From Carnobacterium gallinarum DSM 4847 (lineage in GTDB: Bacteria; Bacillota; Bacilli; Lactobacillales; Carnobacteriaceae), in assembly GCF_000744375.1 (NCBI RefSeq), contig NZ_JQLU01000005.1, forward strand, positions 1,984,001-2,048,000: 64,000 nt of DNA. The letters run 5' to 3'. The notes under the pieces were generated by a model. That model worked only from the letters and a program-made list of their open reading frames with translations, did no database searches and was not told the DNA's origin. Both the position numbers and the translations under genes were made by a program. Positions 26,800 through 35,661 of the stretch are shown here, piece by piece; positions within the stretch are counted from its first letter, which is position 1, and each line of letters starts with the position of its first letter.

Positions 26800-27537
26800 T
26801 CAGTCTAAAGTAATACTAGAAACTCTGTTTTGTTGATTGAACTTTATACTAAGTAGACCATCATTTGGCAATTCAGCTAAGATAGATTCGGCTGTTTCTG
26901 TTAGCATTCCACCATTTTCAAGTAAGAAACTAGTAACTGCTATTCGGTGGTGAGCGGGTTGTTCAGCAATTACTTCAAGAATAATCTTTTGTAAATTGAT
27001 TCTAGAGAGTGGAGGAAAGAGGGCAGTAGGTAAATCTTTCACTAAAACATAAGCTGCACCGCCGTCATATGGGCAGCGATAATAACAAACATGTGCTGGG
27101 TGAAATCCAGCGACAATACTAGATAGATTATGCCCATTCACAAGTTCATTTAAGTCTATTTCTTCAGTGGTGAAGTGTAGGAAGTCCTTTAGTTCTTCTT
27201 TAATTGGCAACATATCTTGCCAACTTGTTTCGGGGAGCTGACTTAAATTCACCCAGCTCCAAACCCAAGTATTAGAAATTGTGGATTCAGTTCCAATTAG
27301 TTGAATTGGATAAGAAGCTGCGCCAAAAGTAATCCTGCTAGTTTGTAAATCGACAGACCAATCTTGCCCCTTAACAACTTGTTCATTAAAATGAATTTGA
27401 TTTGCTCTAGCTGTACCAATACTAGCAGCTAATAATTTTTGAAAATCATGACTTTCATTTAAATCAAAAAGTAATTGGAATGGTGTTAATTTGGGTTTAA
27501 CATCAATCTTCTTTTTCTTAAAATTAAAAAATGACAT
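26800..27537 (-). CDS. DUF6882-like protein of unknown function
   Basis: 245 residues, cytosolic, no signal or membrane segment. The arrangement of a Trp-rich WVWSWVNLSQLP stretch after an FGAASYPIQLIG strand resembles the DUF6882 family of Firmicutes, whose role is unknown. Transcribed toward the kdcA terminator, with its own GGAGG site; 72 bp downstream of the pyridoxal kinase gene, so perhaps cotranscribed with it. The family name is from memory of the motif and is uncertain. Confidence 0.6.
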   Translation of the reverse strand: MSFFNFKKKKIDVKPKLTPFQLLFDLNESHDFQKLLAASIGTARANQIHFNEQVVKGQDWSVDLQTSRITFGAASYPIQLIGTESTISNTWVWSWVNLSQLPETSWQDMLPIKEELKDFLHFTTEEIDLNELVNGHNLSSIVAGFHPAHVCYYRCPYDGGAAYVLVKDLPTALFPPLSRINLQKIILEVIAEQPAHHRIAVTSFLLENGGMLTETAESILAELPNDGLLSIKFNQQNRVSSITLD

Positions 27538-27609
27538 ACGTTTTCCTCCAGTTAAATAAATAGCTTTCTTAGCAAATAAAGTTGATAAGAAAGCTATTTT
27601 TAATTGTGA

Positions 27610-28437
27610 TTAGATTTTTTCTTGTTTAGTTAAACGATAGCCACCATGAAAAACAGGGCCAACATATTCATTAAAAGCAAAGCCACTACGAATTGCTTCA
27701 GTGACAAAATCTTTTGCTTTTAAGACAGATTCTTTAACGGTCAAACCATTTGCTAATCCAGCTGTAATTGCTGCTGCAAAGGTACACCCAGCACCATGAT
27801 TATGAGCAGGTTCAATTTTTTCTGTTTCAAGTATAGTGAAATCAGCACCATCATAGAATAAGTCGATAGCTTTCTCACCAGCTAGAGCTTTTCCGCCTTT
27901 AATGACAACGTTTTTTGCTCCTAGCTCATGGATTTTTTTCGCAGCTTCTTTCATATCTTCAATCGATTCTAGTTTACCTAGACCAGATAAAACACCTGCT
28001 TCAAATAAATTAGGTGTTGTGACAGTTGCTAATGGAACTAATTTATCACGCAAAGCATCTGCGCTTTCAGGATTTAAAACTTCATCTTCGCCTTTACAGA
28101 TCATGACAGGATCGATGACAATATTTTTTAATTCTTTATCTTTAATCGTTTGTTCAACTAATTCAATAATTGGTACGCTGCCTAACATACCTGTTTTTGT
28201 TGCACTTATTTCGCCACCAGCTAAAATAGTTTTTAATTGCTCGTCAACTAAAGTAACGTCGATTGGATGAACATTATGGTGCCATCCGTTATCTGGATCC
28301 ATTGTTACTAATAAAGTAATAGCTGCCATACCATACGTGCTGTATTCATCAAAGGTCTTCAAATCAGCTTGCAAACCTGCACCACCGCTAGAATCACTAC
28401 CTGCAATTGTTAAAGTTTTTGGAAATGTTGTCATCAT
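27610..28437 (-). CDS. pdxK: Pyridoxal/hydroxymethylpyrimidine kinase (PdxK/ThiD2 type)
   Basis: 275 residues of the ribokinase superfamily: TIAGSDSSGGAGLQADLKTF at the N-terminus, ALNG-like substrate loop replaced by LVTMDP, and the anion hole HNHGAGCTFAAAI with the catalytic Cys typical of the Bacillus PdxK/ThiD group. It phosphorylates pyridoxine/pyridoxal or hydroxymethylpyrimidine with ATP. No thiamine genes adjoin, which favours the vitamin B6 salvage role. GGAGG site; two adjacent ATG codons, either usable. Confidence 0.82.
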   Translation of the reverse strand: MMTTFPKTLTIAGSDSSGGAGLQADLKTFDEYSTYGMAAITLLVTMDPDNGWHHNVHPIDVTLVDEQLKTILAGGEISATKTGMLGSVPIIELVEQTIKDKELKNIVIDPVMICKGEDEVLNPESADALRDKLVPLATVTTPNLFEAGVLSGLGKLESIEDMKEAAKKIHELGAKNVVIKGGKALAGEKAIDLFYDGADFTILETEKIEPAHNHGAGCTFAAAITAGLANGLTVKESVLKAKDFVTEAIRSGFAFNEYVGPVFHGGYRLTKQEKI

Positions 28438-28524
28438 ACGTCCTCCTTGAATTCACTTGCAAATTATTTACGTAACTTGTTCTTTAATTTCTAACATGTG
28501 TCACAAAGAAATGCAAGGTAAATT

Positions 28525-29394
28525 TTATAAATCTTCGTTAATTGAACGCATAATGGCTTCAGCAACACCATTTTGATTATTGCTAGAAGTTAAATATTTT
28601 GCATGACCTTTTACTTCTTCTTCGGCATTTTCCATAGCGAAGCTAACGCCTGCAACTTGAAGCATTGAAACATCATTAAAGTTGTCTCCAATTGACATAA
28701 CATTATCCATAGATATGCCTAAGCGCTTGGCAACGCGTTTTAAGGCAATTCCTTTTTGGGCATCTTTATGATTGATTTCAATATTATTAATAAATGAAGA
28801 TGTAATGGCTAGAGAACCCAATTTTTCAAGTTCCACTTTGATGGGTCCTAAAGTATTTTGACCATCATCACTAAAAGCAATTAGTTTTAAAACTTCAATT
28901 GAATGATCGTCAACTAATTCTTGGTAATCATCGATATAGTTAATATTCATTAACTCTAAACGAGCGGCTGCTAATACAACGCCCATTTTATACGTGGTTT
29001 CAGGATTCAAATTAACTAATAATGAAGCCACTGACTCAATTCGTTTTACTTTATTGTCTGAATAAATGCCTTTAGAAGTAACAACTTCGGCATAGATATT
29101 ATGCTCTTTTAAAGTTTTCAAAATAATGCGAATTGTATCTTTTTCAATACCGATATTTTCAACGATCTTCCCGTTTTCATCATAGACTTGGGCACCGTTT
29201 AAAGTAATCATTGGGCAACTAATGCCAACAGCTGTTAATAAAGGATGCGCTTCGGTATAGCCACGCCCTGTTGATACCATAAACTTGATACCACGGCGTT
29301 CTGCTTCAGCAATTGCCTGAGCATTTGTTTCGGAAATAACCATTTTTTCATTTAACAACGTTCCATCCATATCTGACGCAATAAGCTCTATCAT
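28525..29394 (-). CDS. Cof-type HAD-superfamily phosphatase
   Basis: 289 residues with HAD motif I ASDMDGTLLN (nucleophile and acid Asp), motif II VSTGRGY, motif III Lys in the IEINHKDAQKG stretch, and motif IV SIGDNFNDVSML. Insertion of a type IIB cap between motifs II and III places it in the Cof/YidA group. These enzymes hydrolyse small phosphorylated metabolites (sugar phosphates, FMN, PLP). Proximity to pdxK makes PLP turnover one option, but this is speculation. GGAGG site. Confidence 0.88.
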   Translation of the reverse strand: MIELIASDMDGTLLNEKMVISETNAQAIAEAERRGIKFMVSTGRGYTEAHPLLTAVGISCPMITLNGAQVYDENGKIVENIGIEKDTIRIILKTLKEHNIYAEVVTSKGIYSDNKVKRIESVASLLVNLNPETTYKMGVVLAAARLELMNINYIDDYQELVDDHSIEVLKLIAFSDDGQNTLGPIKVELEKLGSLAITSSFINNIEINHKDAQKGIALKRVAKRLGISMDNVMSIGDNFNDVSMLQVAGVSFAMENAEEEVKGHAKYLTSSNNQNGVAEAIMRSINEDL

Positions 29395-29605
29395 TATTTT
29401 TCCTCCAATATTTTATAGTCTCCTTTAGTTTACCATTAAATGGAAGAAATGGTAAATCAAAGATTTTAATAAAAAAAGACAATATTGTTCTTTTATTAAT
29501 AAGTTGTTTAGATGGAATTTTAAAAGTAATCGTTGTAGAAAAAGGAATTTTTTAGTAAAATTTAAGAAGGAATTAAACGTAGTTGAACTATGGGAGGAAA
29601 ATGCA

Positions 29606-30289
29606 ATGAAAGTACTGATTCATAATGATTGGCAAGGCATTTTAGAAGAAGAATTCACTGCACCTTATTATCAAAATTTACGAAATTATTTAAAAAAAGA
29701 ATATCAAGAACAACGAGTTTATCCAGATATGTATCATATTTGGCAAGCTTTTGAATGGACTCCTTATGAGAAGGTTAAGGTTGTTATCTTGGGACAAGAT
29801 CCGTATCACGGACCAAACCAAGCGCATGGATTAAGTTTTTCCGTGCAACCTAATGTCAAAGTTCCCCCATCTTTAGTGAATATTTATCAAGAGCTAGAGT
29901 CGGATTTAGGAATTCCCCCTGTTCAACATGGGTATTTAAAATCTTGGGCAGAGCAAGGTGTTTTATTGATGAATACGGTTTTAACTGTACGAGCTGGTCA
30001 AGCGAATTCTCATCGAGGTCAAGGTTGGGAACAATTAACGGATGCTGTTATTCGTAAATTAAATCAACATAAAACACCTTTAGTTTTTATTTTATGGGGC
30101 AGTCAATCCATAGCTAAAAAAGAACTGATTGATACAGGTAAGCATGTTGTGATTGCCTCGCCACATCCTAGTCCATTATCTGCCTATCGAGGATTTTTTG
30201 GTTCAAAACCCTTTTCTAAAGCCAATGCGGCTTTAATTCAGTTTGATGCAACACCGATTAATTGGCAACTGCCACAAAATGTAAATTAA
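29606..30289 (+). CDS. ung: Uracil-DNA glycosylase
   Basis: 227 residues from the ATG at 29606 behind GGGAGGAA; the frame is open 34 codons further but those codons have no family counterpart. Active-site GQDPYHG with catalytic Asp, uracil-pocket FSV and LLMN, and leucine loop [13 protein letters not shown] are intact. It removes uracil from DNA to start base excision repair. Next to pta as in many Lactobacillales. Confidence 0.95.
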   Translation: MKVLIHNDWQGILEEEFTAPYYQNLRNYLKKEYQEQRVYPDMYHIWQAFEWTPYEKVKVVILGQDPYHGPNQAHGLSFSVQPNVKVPPSLVNIYQELESDLGIPPVQHGYLKSWAEQGVLLMNTVLTVRAGQANSHRGQGWEQLTDAVIRKLNQHKTPLVFILWGSQSIAKKELIDTGKHVVIASPHPSPLSAYRGFFGSKPFSKANAALIQFDATPINWQLPQNVN

Positions 30290-30461
30290 ATGAATTTAGT
30301 GATTTTATTAAAACTGTACTAGTCAAAATTTAATAAATTGTTCACAATTACTACTTTTTAAGGGGTTTTTCAAAAAAACAGCCGAAAAAACTGTTATTTT
30401 TTATAGAAAGATAGTATGATGGTTATAGAAGAAAATAAAAGTATATCCTGGAGGGAATATT

Positions 30462-31442
30462 GTGGAATTATTTGATAGCCTAAAATTTAAAATTGTTAGA
30501 AAAAAAATTAGAATTGTTTTTCCAGAAGGAACTGAACCTCGTATTATTGGTGCTGCAGTTCGTTTAGCATCTGAAGAATTAGTAACGCCTGTTTTAATCG
30601 GTAGCGAAGTAGCGGTTAGAGAAGCAGCGCAACACCGTGGATTTATTGTTGATAATTTAGAAATTATTGACCCTAACAACTATCCTGCAATCGATGAAAT
30701 GGTAGCTGCTTTTGTGGAACGTCGCAAAGGTAAAGTAACAGAAGAGCAAGCTAGAGAATTGCTAAAAGACGAAAACTATTTTGGTACAATGTTAACTTAT
30801 ATGGGCTTAACAGATGGTTTAGTAAGTGGTGCAGTTCACTCAACTGGCGATACTGTTCGTCCAGCCTTACAAATCATTAAAACAAAACCAGGAGTATCTC
30901 GTACAAGTGGTGCTTTCATTATGCTACGTGGACGCGATAACGAAAAATATTTATTCTCAGATTGCGCAATCAATGTAAATCCAAATGCACAAGAATTAGC
31001 TGAAATCGCTGTTGAAAGTGCAAAAACAGCAGCATTATTCGATATTGAGCCTAAAGTAGCAATGTTAAGTTTCTCTACAAAAGGATCAGCAAATGCTCCA
31101 GAAGCTAAAAAAGTTGAAGAAGCGACTAAAATCGCTCAAGAAATGGCTCCAGAGCTTTCAATTGATGGAGAGTTACAATTTGATGCAGCGTATGTTGCTT
31201 CAGTTGGACAACAAAAAGCACCAGGTTCTGAAGTTGCTGGACATGCAACTGTCTTTGTTTTCCCAGAATTACAATCAGGTAACATTGGCTACAAAATTGC
31301 TCAACGTTTTGGTAACTTTGAAGCAATTGGTCCAATCCTACAAGGTTTAAATAAACCTGTTTCTGATTTATCTCGTGGATGTAATGAAGAAGATGTATAC
31401 AAATTATCAATCATTACAGCAGCACAAAGCCTAATGAACTAA
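30462..31442 (+). CDS. pta: Phosphate acetyltransferase
   Basis: 326 residues, single-domain short form as in other Firmicutes. IVFPEGTEPR at the N-terminus, the GAVHSTGDTVRPALQIIKT acetyl-CoA region and AINVNPNAQELAEIA are characteristic. It converts acetyl-CoA and phosphate to acetyl-phosphate in mixed-acid metabolism. GTG start behind GGAGGG. Highly biased codon use fits strong expression. Closed by a strong terminator. Confidence 0.95.
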   Translation: MELFDSLKFKIVRKKIRIVFPEGTEPRIIGAAVRLASEELVTPVLIGSEVAVREAAQHRGFIVDNLEIIDPNNYPAIDEMVAAFVERRKGKVTEEQARELLKDENYFGTMLTYMGLTDGLVSGAVHSTGDTVRPALQIIKTKPGVSRTSGAFIMLRGRDNEKYLFSDCAINVNPNAQELAEIAVESAKTAALFDIEPKVAMLSFSTKGSANAPEAKKVEEATKIAQEMAPELSIDGELQFDAAYVASVGQQKAPGSEVAGHATVFVFPELQSGNIGYKIAQRFGNFEAIGPILQGLNKPVSDLSRGCNEEDVYKLSIITAAQSLMN

Positions 31443-31456
31443 ATGTAAAAATTAAG

Positions 31457-31501
31457 ACCTTCTCGTTAATGGAGTTTTCATTAACGAGAAGGTTTTTTTT
31501 T
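31457..31501 (+). terminator. Intrinsic terminator after pta
   Basis: ACCTTCTCGTTAATG pairs with CATTAACGAGAAGGT, followed by nine T. Confidence 0.92.
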
Positions 31502-31665
31502 GAGTAATCCTATAATAAAGTCGGTAAGATTTTTCTTACTGGCTTTATTTTTTTATTTAATCATCTATAAATTTATAAAACAAAACACGTTTAAACTGTT
31601 TTATACAAATCAAATATAACGAATAAAGTCATTTTTAGGGATTATAAATCTATAAGGCTTATTGT

Positions 31666-31694
31666 TTGAATTTAATTTAAAATAACGGTATTAT
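31666..31694 (+). promoter_or_regulatory. Promoter of the amaP-asp23 operon
   Basis: TTGAAT, 17 bp, TATTAT; a perfect TATAAT at 31698 offers an alternative -10. The rest of 31502-31734 holds nothing else recognisable. Confidence 0.5.
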
Positions 31695-31734
31695 GTATAT
31701 AATGATATTGATAAAATAATTGAGGGGGGATAAA

Positions 31735-32307
31735 ATGAATCTGTTTAATCGCATCTTGCTTAGTTTGATTTCATTAATTGGTTTATTTTTAATGGTAGTT
31801 GTTGCAGCAATTCTCTATCCGATACCGTATGTATCTCAATGGGTTACATTTGGTTGGATTCATGGCAGTGGGTTTGACTATACTATCGTGATTCTATGCG
31901 GAATTTTAGGAATCTTTTTCTTGATTTTACTGCTAACAGCTATTTTTACATCAAGTCCAGATCAATTTTTAACGCTTAAAACGGCAATGGGAATGATTGA
32001 AATTTCTAAAAAAACGATTGAATCAACAGCTAAGCGTTCGTTTCATGATTTGCCTGATGTGAAGAATCCAAAAGTTAAAGCGAAGCTAAGACGTAAAGTT
32101 AGTGACACAAGTATTGATGTAAGTGTTGAAGTATTTGATGCTAAAGCTTTGCCAACCTTAGGAGAAGAAATTCAAGCTCTAGTAAAAAATAGTATTGAGA
32201 GCGCTTTAGAAGTGAAAGTTTCAAAAATAAAAGTGCAGATTAAGGAAACAAAGATGCAGCCAGTTACAAAATCAACAAAAAATCATCAGTCACCACGAGT
32301 AATTTAG
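31735..32307 (+). CDS. amaP: Alkaline shock membrane-anchoring protein AmaP
   Basis: 190 residues from the ATG at 31735 behind GAGGGGGG; the in-frame TTG earlier lies within that site. Two membrane helices (about 7-30 and 48-75) and a basic cytosolic C-terminal half. In Staphylococcus AmaP anchors Asp23 at the membrane; here the asp23-type gene is the third gene of the same operon. Small DUF2273 membrane protein between them, the conserved order of this operon. Confidence 0.85.
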   Translation: MNLFNRILLSLISLIGLFLMVVVAAILYPIPYVSQWVTFGWIHGSGFDYTIVILCGILGIFFLILLLTAIFTSSPDQFLTLKTAMGMIEISKKTIESTAKRSFHDLPDVKNPKVKAKLRRKVSDTSIDVSVEVFDAKALPTLGEEIQALVKNSIESALEVKVSKIKVQIKETKMQPVTKSTKNHQSPRVI

Positions 32308-32325
32308 TCTATAGGAGGTTCTAAT

Positions 32326-32538
32326 ATGCAGAAAGATCCACAAAGAAATCCTTGGTATCCTTATAGAGGGCGTATTCTTGGTCTTTTATTAGGCTTACTA
32401 GTAGCGATTTTATTTATTACACTTGGGTTTGGTTATACGTTACTCATTATTTTATTTGCTGCCGTTGGTTATGCGGTCGGTGCTTGGCGAGATGGCAAAC
32501 TTGATATTTCTCAATGGTTAACCTTCTTTATGAAGTAA
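32326..32538 (+). CDS. DUF2273 small membrane protein
   Basis: 70 residues with two closely spaced hydrophobic helices (GLLLGLLVAILFITLGFG and LLIILFAAVGYAVGA) and the RDGKLD motif after them. DUF2273 proteins are invariably found between amaP and asp23/gls24 genes in envelope-stress operons. It starts 18 bp after amaP with GGAGG. Biochemical role unknown. Confidence 0.85.
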   Translation: MQKDPQRNPWYPYRGRILGLLLGLLVAILFITLGFGYTLLIILFAAVGYAVGAWRDGKLDISQWLTFFMK

Positions 32539-32599
32539 TTGTTAATCTGATAAATATAATGTAAAAAAAATAAAAATATAGAAAAGGATGGGATTCACT

Positions 32600-33061
32600 A
32601 TGGTAGAAACAATTAATGGAACAACAGGAGCAGTTCAAACGCAAGAAACTCACACAAATTCATTAACTTATGAAGATCAGGTAGTTAAAAAAATTGCTGG
32701 GATTGCTACAAGTGAGATTTCAGGTATTCTTTCAATGAGTGGTGGCTTCATTAGTGATTTGACTGATAAATTTAGAAGCAATGGGGACATTACAAAAGGA
32801 ATCGATGCAGAAGTTGGGGAAAAACAAGTAGCCTTAGATTTAAAAGTTATTTGTGAATATGGTAAAAATATTCCTGAAATTTTCCAACAAACAATTAGCA
32901 AAGTTAAAAAACAAATTAAAGATATGACAGGTTTAGATGTTGTTGAAATCAATATGCATGTTGATGATGTAATGACTCGTAAAGAATTTGATGCAAATAA
33001 TAATTCTAAAGCGGAAGAGAAAACTCCAGCGAAACCAGTAAATAATGATAGAGTTCAATAA
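32600..33061 (+). CDS. asp23: Asp23/Gls24 family envelope stress protein
   Basis: 153 residues from the ATG at 32600, spaced correctly from AAAAGGA; the ATG at 32588 overlaps that site. DUF322 core (about 25-125) with YEDQVVKKIAGIATSEISGI and VNEINMHVDDV-like end. An abundant cytosolic protein held at the membrane by AmaP and linked to cell-envelope and alkaline stress. Third gene of the operon, with a terminator shortly downstream. Confidence 0.88.
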   Translation: MVETINGTTGAVQTQETHTNSLTYEDQVVKKIAGIATSEISGILSMSGGFISDLTDKFRSNGDITKGIDAEVGEKQVALDLKVICEYGKNIPEIFQQTISKVKKQIKDMTGLDVVEINMHVDDVMTRKEFDANNNSKAEEKTPAKPVNNDRVQ

Positions 33062-33082
33062 AACGAATTAGCTAGTTAAAAA

Positions 33083-33134
33083 TGAGAGTCGTGTTAAAGT
33101 GAGATAGTTAGTTCGCTTTAACAGGCTCTTTTTG
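33083..33134 (+). terminator. Intrinsic terminator of the asp23 operon
   Basis: GTTAAAGTGA pairs with TCGCTTTAAC, with further pairing outside (GAG/CTC) and a T run. Confidence 0.75.
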
Positions 33135-33285
33135 TTATTTATTTTAATAAAAGGAATAAATTTATTTATTAAAAATTGTTTTGCTATTTACGCTTAGACA
33201 GATAAACGGTATAATCCTTAATAGAGGCTTTTGACGAATAGATTAGAAAACAGCCAAATACAATCAGATAGATTAGGAGAAAATC

Positions 33286-33717
33286 ATGAAAGCAAATATT
33301 AACTATTATGCTCAAGCAGTAAATACAGCAATTACAGATACAGAAGAGATTGGTGAATCATTAAATCCCCATTTTGAAGTTTTAAAAGAAGCGTTAGACC
33401 AAAATAAGGTGACTGAGTTGTCAGTTGAACAATTAACAACAATTAAAGAAAAATTTGCCGAAGGAACTGAAAAGTACCGTGGTATCAACACTATTCTAGT
33501 TGGATTAAAAGCACCAGTCAAAGTTTTGGGTGTCCATAAGCAATTATTAAAATCCTACAGTGAATTTATTCGTGGGTGTCAAGAAATGACTGACAGTATC
33601 GATGCTGAAAAGCAAGCTGTGGATACAGAGGTATTTACTAGTTCTGAGGCCGTGCAAGATGTTTCTTCAGACAGTATGATGAAAACTATTCAACGTATTA
33701 CGAAGATTTTATTCTAA
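33286..33717 (+). CDS. Helical hypothetical protein (143 aa)
   Basis: Soluble all-helical protein beginning MKANINYYAQAVNTAITDTEEIGESLNPHF. Resembles small uncharacterised proteins of enterococci and listeriae, but I cannot name a family. Own AGGAGA site and own terminator, so it is monocistronic. No catalytic pattern seen. Confidence 0.72.
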   Translation: MKANINYYAQAVNTAITDTEEIGESLNPHFEVLKEALDQNKVTELSVEQLTTIKEKFAEGTEKYRGINTILVGLKAPVKVLGVHKQLLKSYSEFIRGCQEMTDSIDAEKQAVDTEVFTSSEAVQDVSSDSMMKTIQRITKILF

Positions 33718-33723
33718 AATAAA

Positions 33724-33772
33724 AAAACGGAATCTAGAGGATAAGTTAGTTATCCCTTAGATTCCGTTTTTC
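33724..33772. terminator. Bidirectional intrinsic terminator
   Basis: AAAAACGGAATCTA pairs with TAGATTCCGTTTTT, with an inner GGATAA/TTATCC stem. Lies between convergent genes. Confidence 0.88.
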
Positions 33773-33778
33773 CATTCA

Positions 33779-34156
33779 CTAGATTTCTCTGATAGCAAAA
33801 TAATTGCCTTCAATATCTGCAAAGTTAAAGACTTTCATGCCTTCCATTTCTACCAAATCACCAACTGTGATATTTTTTTTCTTAAAATCATTGTACGTAG
33901 TTTCTAAGTCAAAGCTACTGAATAAAATAGAGGGCGTTCCCAAATTTAATTCTGGTTGTAATTTTTCAATTAAGGCTCGATTGTGTAAGACAAAACTTGT
34001 ATCTGTTCCTTCACGAGGAGCAATCTCAATTGAAAATCCACCATGCCCGTTGCTTGTTTCTCCAACTTTAACAAATCCAACTTGATTTACCCAAAAATCT
34101 GCAATGCTTCTTTGATCTTGCACGTATAACATCACTTGTCCGATTGACTCAATCAT
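33779..34156 (-). CDS. VOC-superfamily protein (glyoxalase/bleomycin-resistance fold)
   Basis: 125 residues in two beta-alpha-beta-beta-beta units: MLYVQDQRSIADFWVNQVGF and FSSFDLETTYNDFKKKNI. The C-terminal motif VFNFADIEGNYFAIREI carries the usual metal-ligand Glu region. Such proteins act as dioxygenases, isomerases or drug-binding proteins; the substrate is open. Monocistronic, with GGAGGTT upstream. Confidence 0.85.
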   Translation of the reverse strand: MIESIGQVMLYVQDQRSIADFWVNQVGFVKVGETSNGHGGFSIEIAPREGTDTSFVLHNRALIEKLQPELNLGTPSILFSSFDLETTYNDFKKKNITVGDLVEMEGMKVFNFADIEGNYFAIREI

Positions 34157-34422
34157 TTGATAACCTCCGAATCTTCATAGGAAGAAGTTTTTATTTGAAC
34201 TAGCTTTAATTTGACTTAAGTATACTGAGTTTCTTCAAATTAGCCAAAAGATTTGACTTGTAAGTAGAGGTATTTTTTTAATGAGGATGATTTTAAGAAG
34301 TATTTCACTTAAAAACTAGCAAAATATGATACAATAAATAATGTCTTAAATAAAATTTAATCTTTCAACGGAATGGATTTATTTTTATAAAAGTTGAATA
34401 AGCGATAAGGTGTGGAAGACTA

Positions 34423-34881
34423 ATGGAGAATGAATCAGCTAATAAGTTGTGGGAAAATTTTAGAATGCAGAACCCAAGTGCTCCTTTAACTTGTGAAGCG
34501 TGGTCCTTTGGAAATACTAAGGAAATGGCTGATGAGTTAGCTGAGCTAGTTTTAGAAGGATTAAAAACAGCAACTAGTAGTGCTTTTTGTTTTTACGAAA
34601 TAGATAATGAACCAGTACCAAAGGTAGGCGACTATTCGATTGTGTTAAATGGCAATGATGAAGCGATCGGAATTATTCAAAATCGTAAAGTAACGATTTT
34701 AGCTTTTGATGAAGTTTCAGAGGAAATTGCGATTGAAGAAGGCGAAGGCGATCGTACGTTAGAGTATTGGCGTAAAGTTCACGAAGAGTTTTTTAAGCGA
34801 GCCTTTGAGGAATATGATCAACTTTTTTCAACAGATATCATGGTTGTGTGTGAGCAATTTGAGCTAGTTTATGCAGCATAA
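34423..34881 (+). CDS. ASCH-domain protein
   Basis: 152 residues. The arrangement ALTC-like start, LVLEGLKTATSSAFCFYE, VPKVGDYSIVLNGNDEAIGIIQ and the acidic EEGEGDRTLEYWRKVHEEFF is that of the ASCH (PUA-like) family. Bacterial members bind RNA or hydrolyse modified nucleosides (the YqfB/N4-acetylcytidine amidohydrolase group). The GLKTATSS Lys-Thr pair seems retained. It lies 50 bp ahead of rpiA and may be cotranscribed. Confidence 0.82.
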   Translation: MENESANKLWENFRMQNPSAPLTCEAWSFGNTKEMADELAELVLEGLKTATSSAFCFYEIDNEPVPKVGDYSIVLNGNDEAIGIIQNRKVTILAFDEVSEEIAIEEGEGDRTLEYWRKVHEEFFKRAFEEYDQLFSTDIMVVCEQFELVYAA

Positions 34882-34931
34882 ATAAATGAATAGAAACTAG
34901 GAATCATCTAATCTAGGAGGAATGGAAGAAA

Positions 34932-35603
34932 ATGAATTTGAAGCAAATGGTTGGCGAAAAAGCCGCAGAGTACGTTAAGGATGGTATGGTTGTTGGGTTA
35001 GGAACAGGATCCACAGCCTATTATATGGTTGAGGCTGTAGGTAGAATGGTACAAGAAGGAATGTCGATTATTGGTGTAACGACATCTAGTCAAACAACAG
35101 AACAAGCTGAAAAATTAGGTATTCCTCTAAGAAGTGTGGATGAAGTTGATGTAATTGATTTAACGATTGATGGCGCGGATGAAATTAGCCGTGATTTTCA
35201 AGGAACTAAAGGTGGCGGTGGTGCCTTGTTATTTGAAAAAATTGTCGCAGATTATTCAAAAAAAGTAATTTGGATTGTGGATGAAAGTAAAATGGTTGAA
35301 GAACTTGGGGCTTTCCCTTTGCCTGTTGAGGTCATGCCTTATGGTAGCTTACAATTATTCAGAATTTTTGAAAAAAAAGGCTATAAACCTGCTTATCGTT
35401 TAGATGAAAATGGTGAAAAGTTTGTAACCGATGGTGGACATTTGCTGATTGACTTGGCGATGGGAACGATTGAAAAACCTCATGAATTAGCTAGCTGGTT
35501 AGACAGCTTAACCGGAGTTGTGGAACACGGTCTTTTCTTAGATCGCGTGAACACCGTTATTGTTGGCTATCCAGAGGGACCAAAAGTGTTAGAAGCACGT
35601 TAA
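34932..35603 (+). CDS. rpiA: Ribose-5-phosphate isomerase A
   Basis: 223 residues. [13 protein letters not shown] phosphate loop, DGADEIS with catalytic Asp, [13 protein letters not shown] with catalytic Glu, and VITDGGHLL-like [10 protein letters not shown] are intact. Interconverts ribose-5-phosphate and ribulose-5-phosphate in the pentose phosphate pathway. TAGGAGG site and a strong terminator follow the gene. Confidence 0.95.
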   Translation: MNLKQMVGEKAAEYVKDGMVVGLGTGSTAYYMVEAVGRMVQEGMSIIGVTTSSQTTEQAEKLGIPLRSVDEVDVIDLTIDGADEISRDFQGTKGGGGALLFEKIVADYSKKVIWIVDESKMVEELGAFPLPVEVMPYGSLQLFRIFEKKGYKPAYRLDENGEKFVTDGGHLLIDLAMGTIEKPHELASWLDSLTGVVEHGLFLDRVNTVIVGYPEGPKVLEAR

Positions 35604-35615
35604 TTAACTAGTTAA

Positions 35616-35661
35616 ACCTTCAAAAGTTAGACATAATAGTCTAACTTTTGAAGGTCTTTTT
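35616..35661. terminator. Bidirectional intrinsic terminator overlapping the MFS stop
   Basis: A 17-bp perfect stem (ACCTTCAAAAGTTAGAC with its complement) around ATAATA. The minus-strand MFS gene ends inside it (stop at 35641-35643). Confidence 0.9.

Noticed and set aside
31126-31410. 94-codon minus-strand ORF in pta
   Set aside because: Antisense shadow of a highly codon-biased gene; no start signal.
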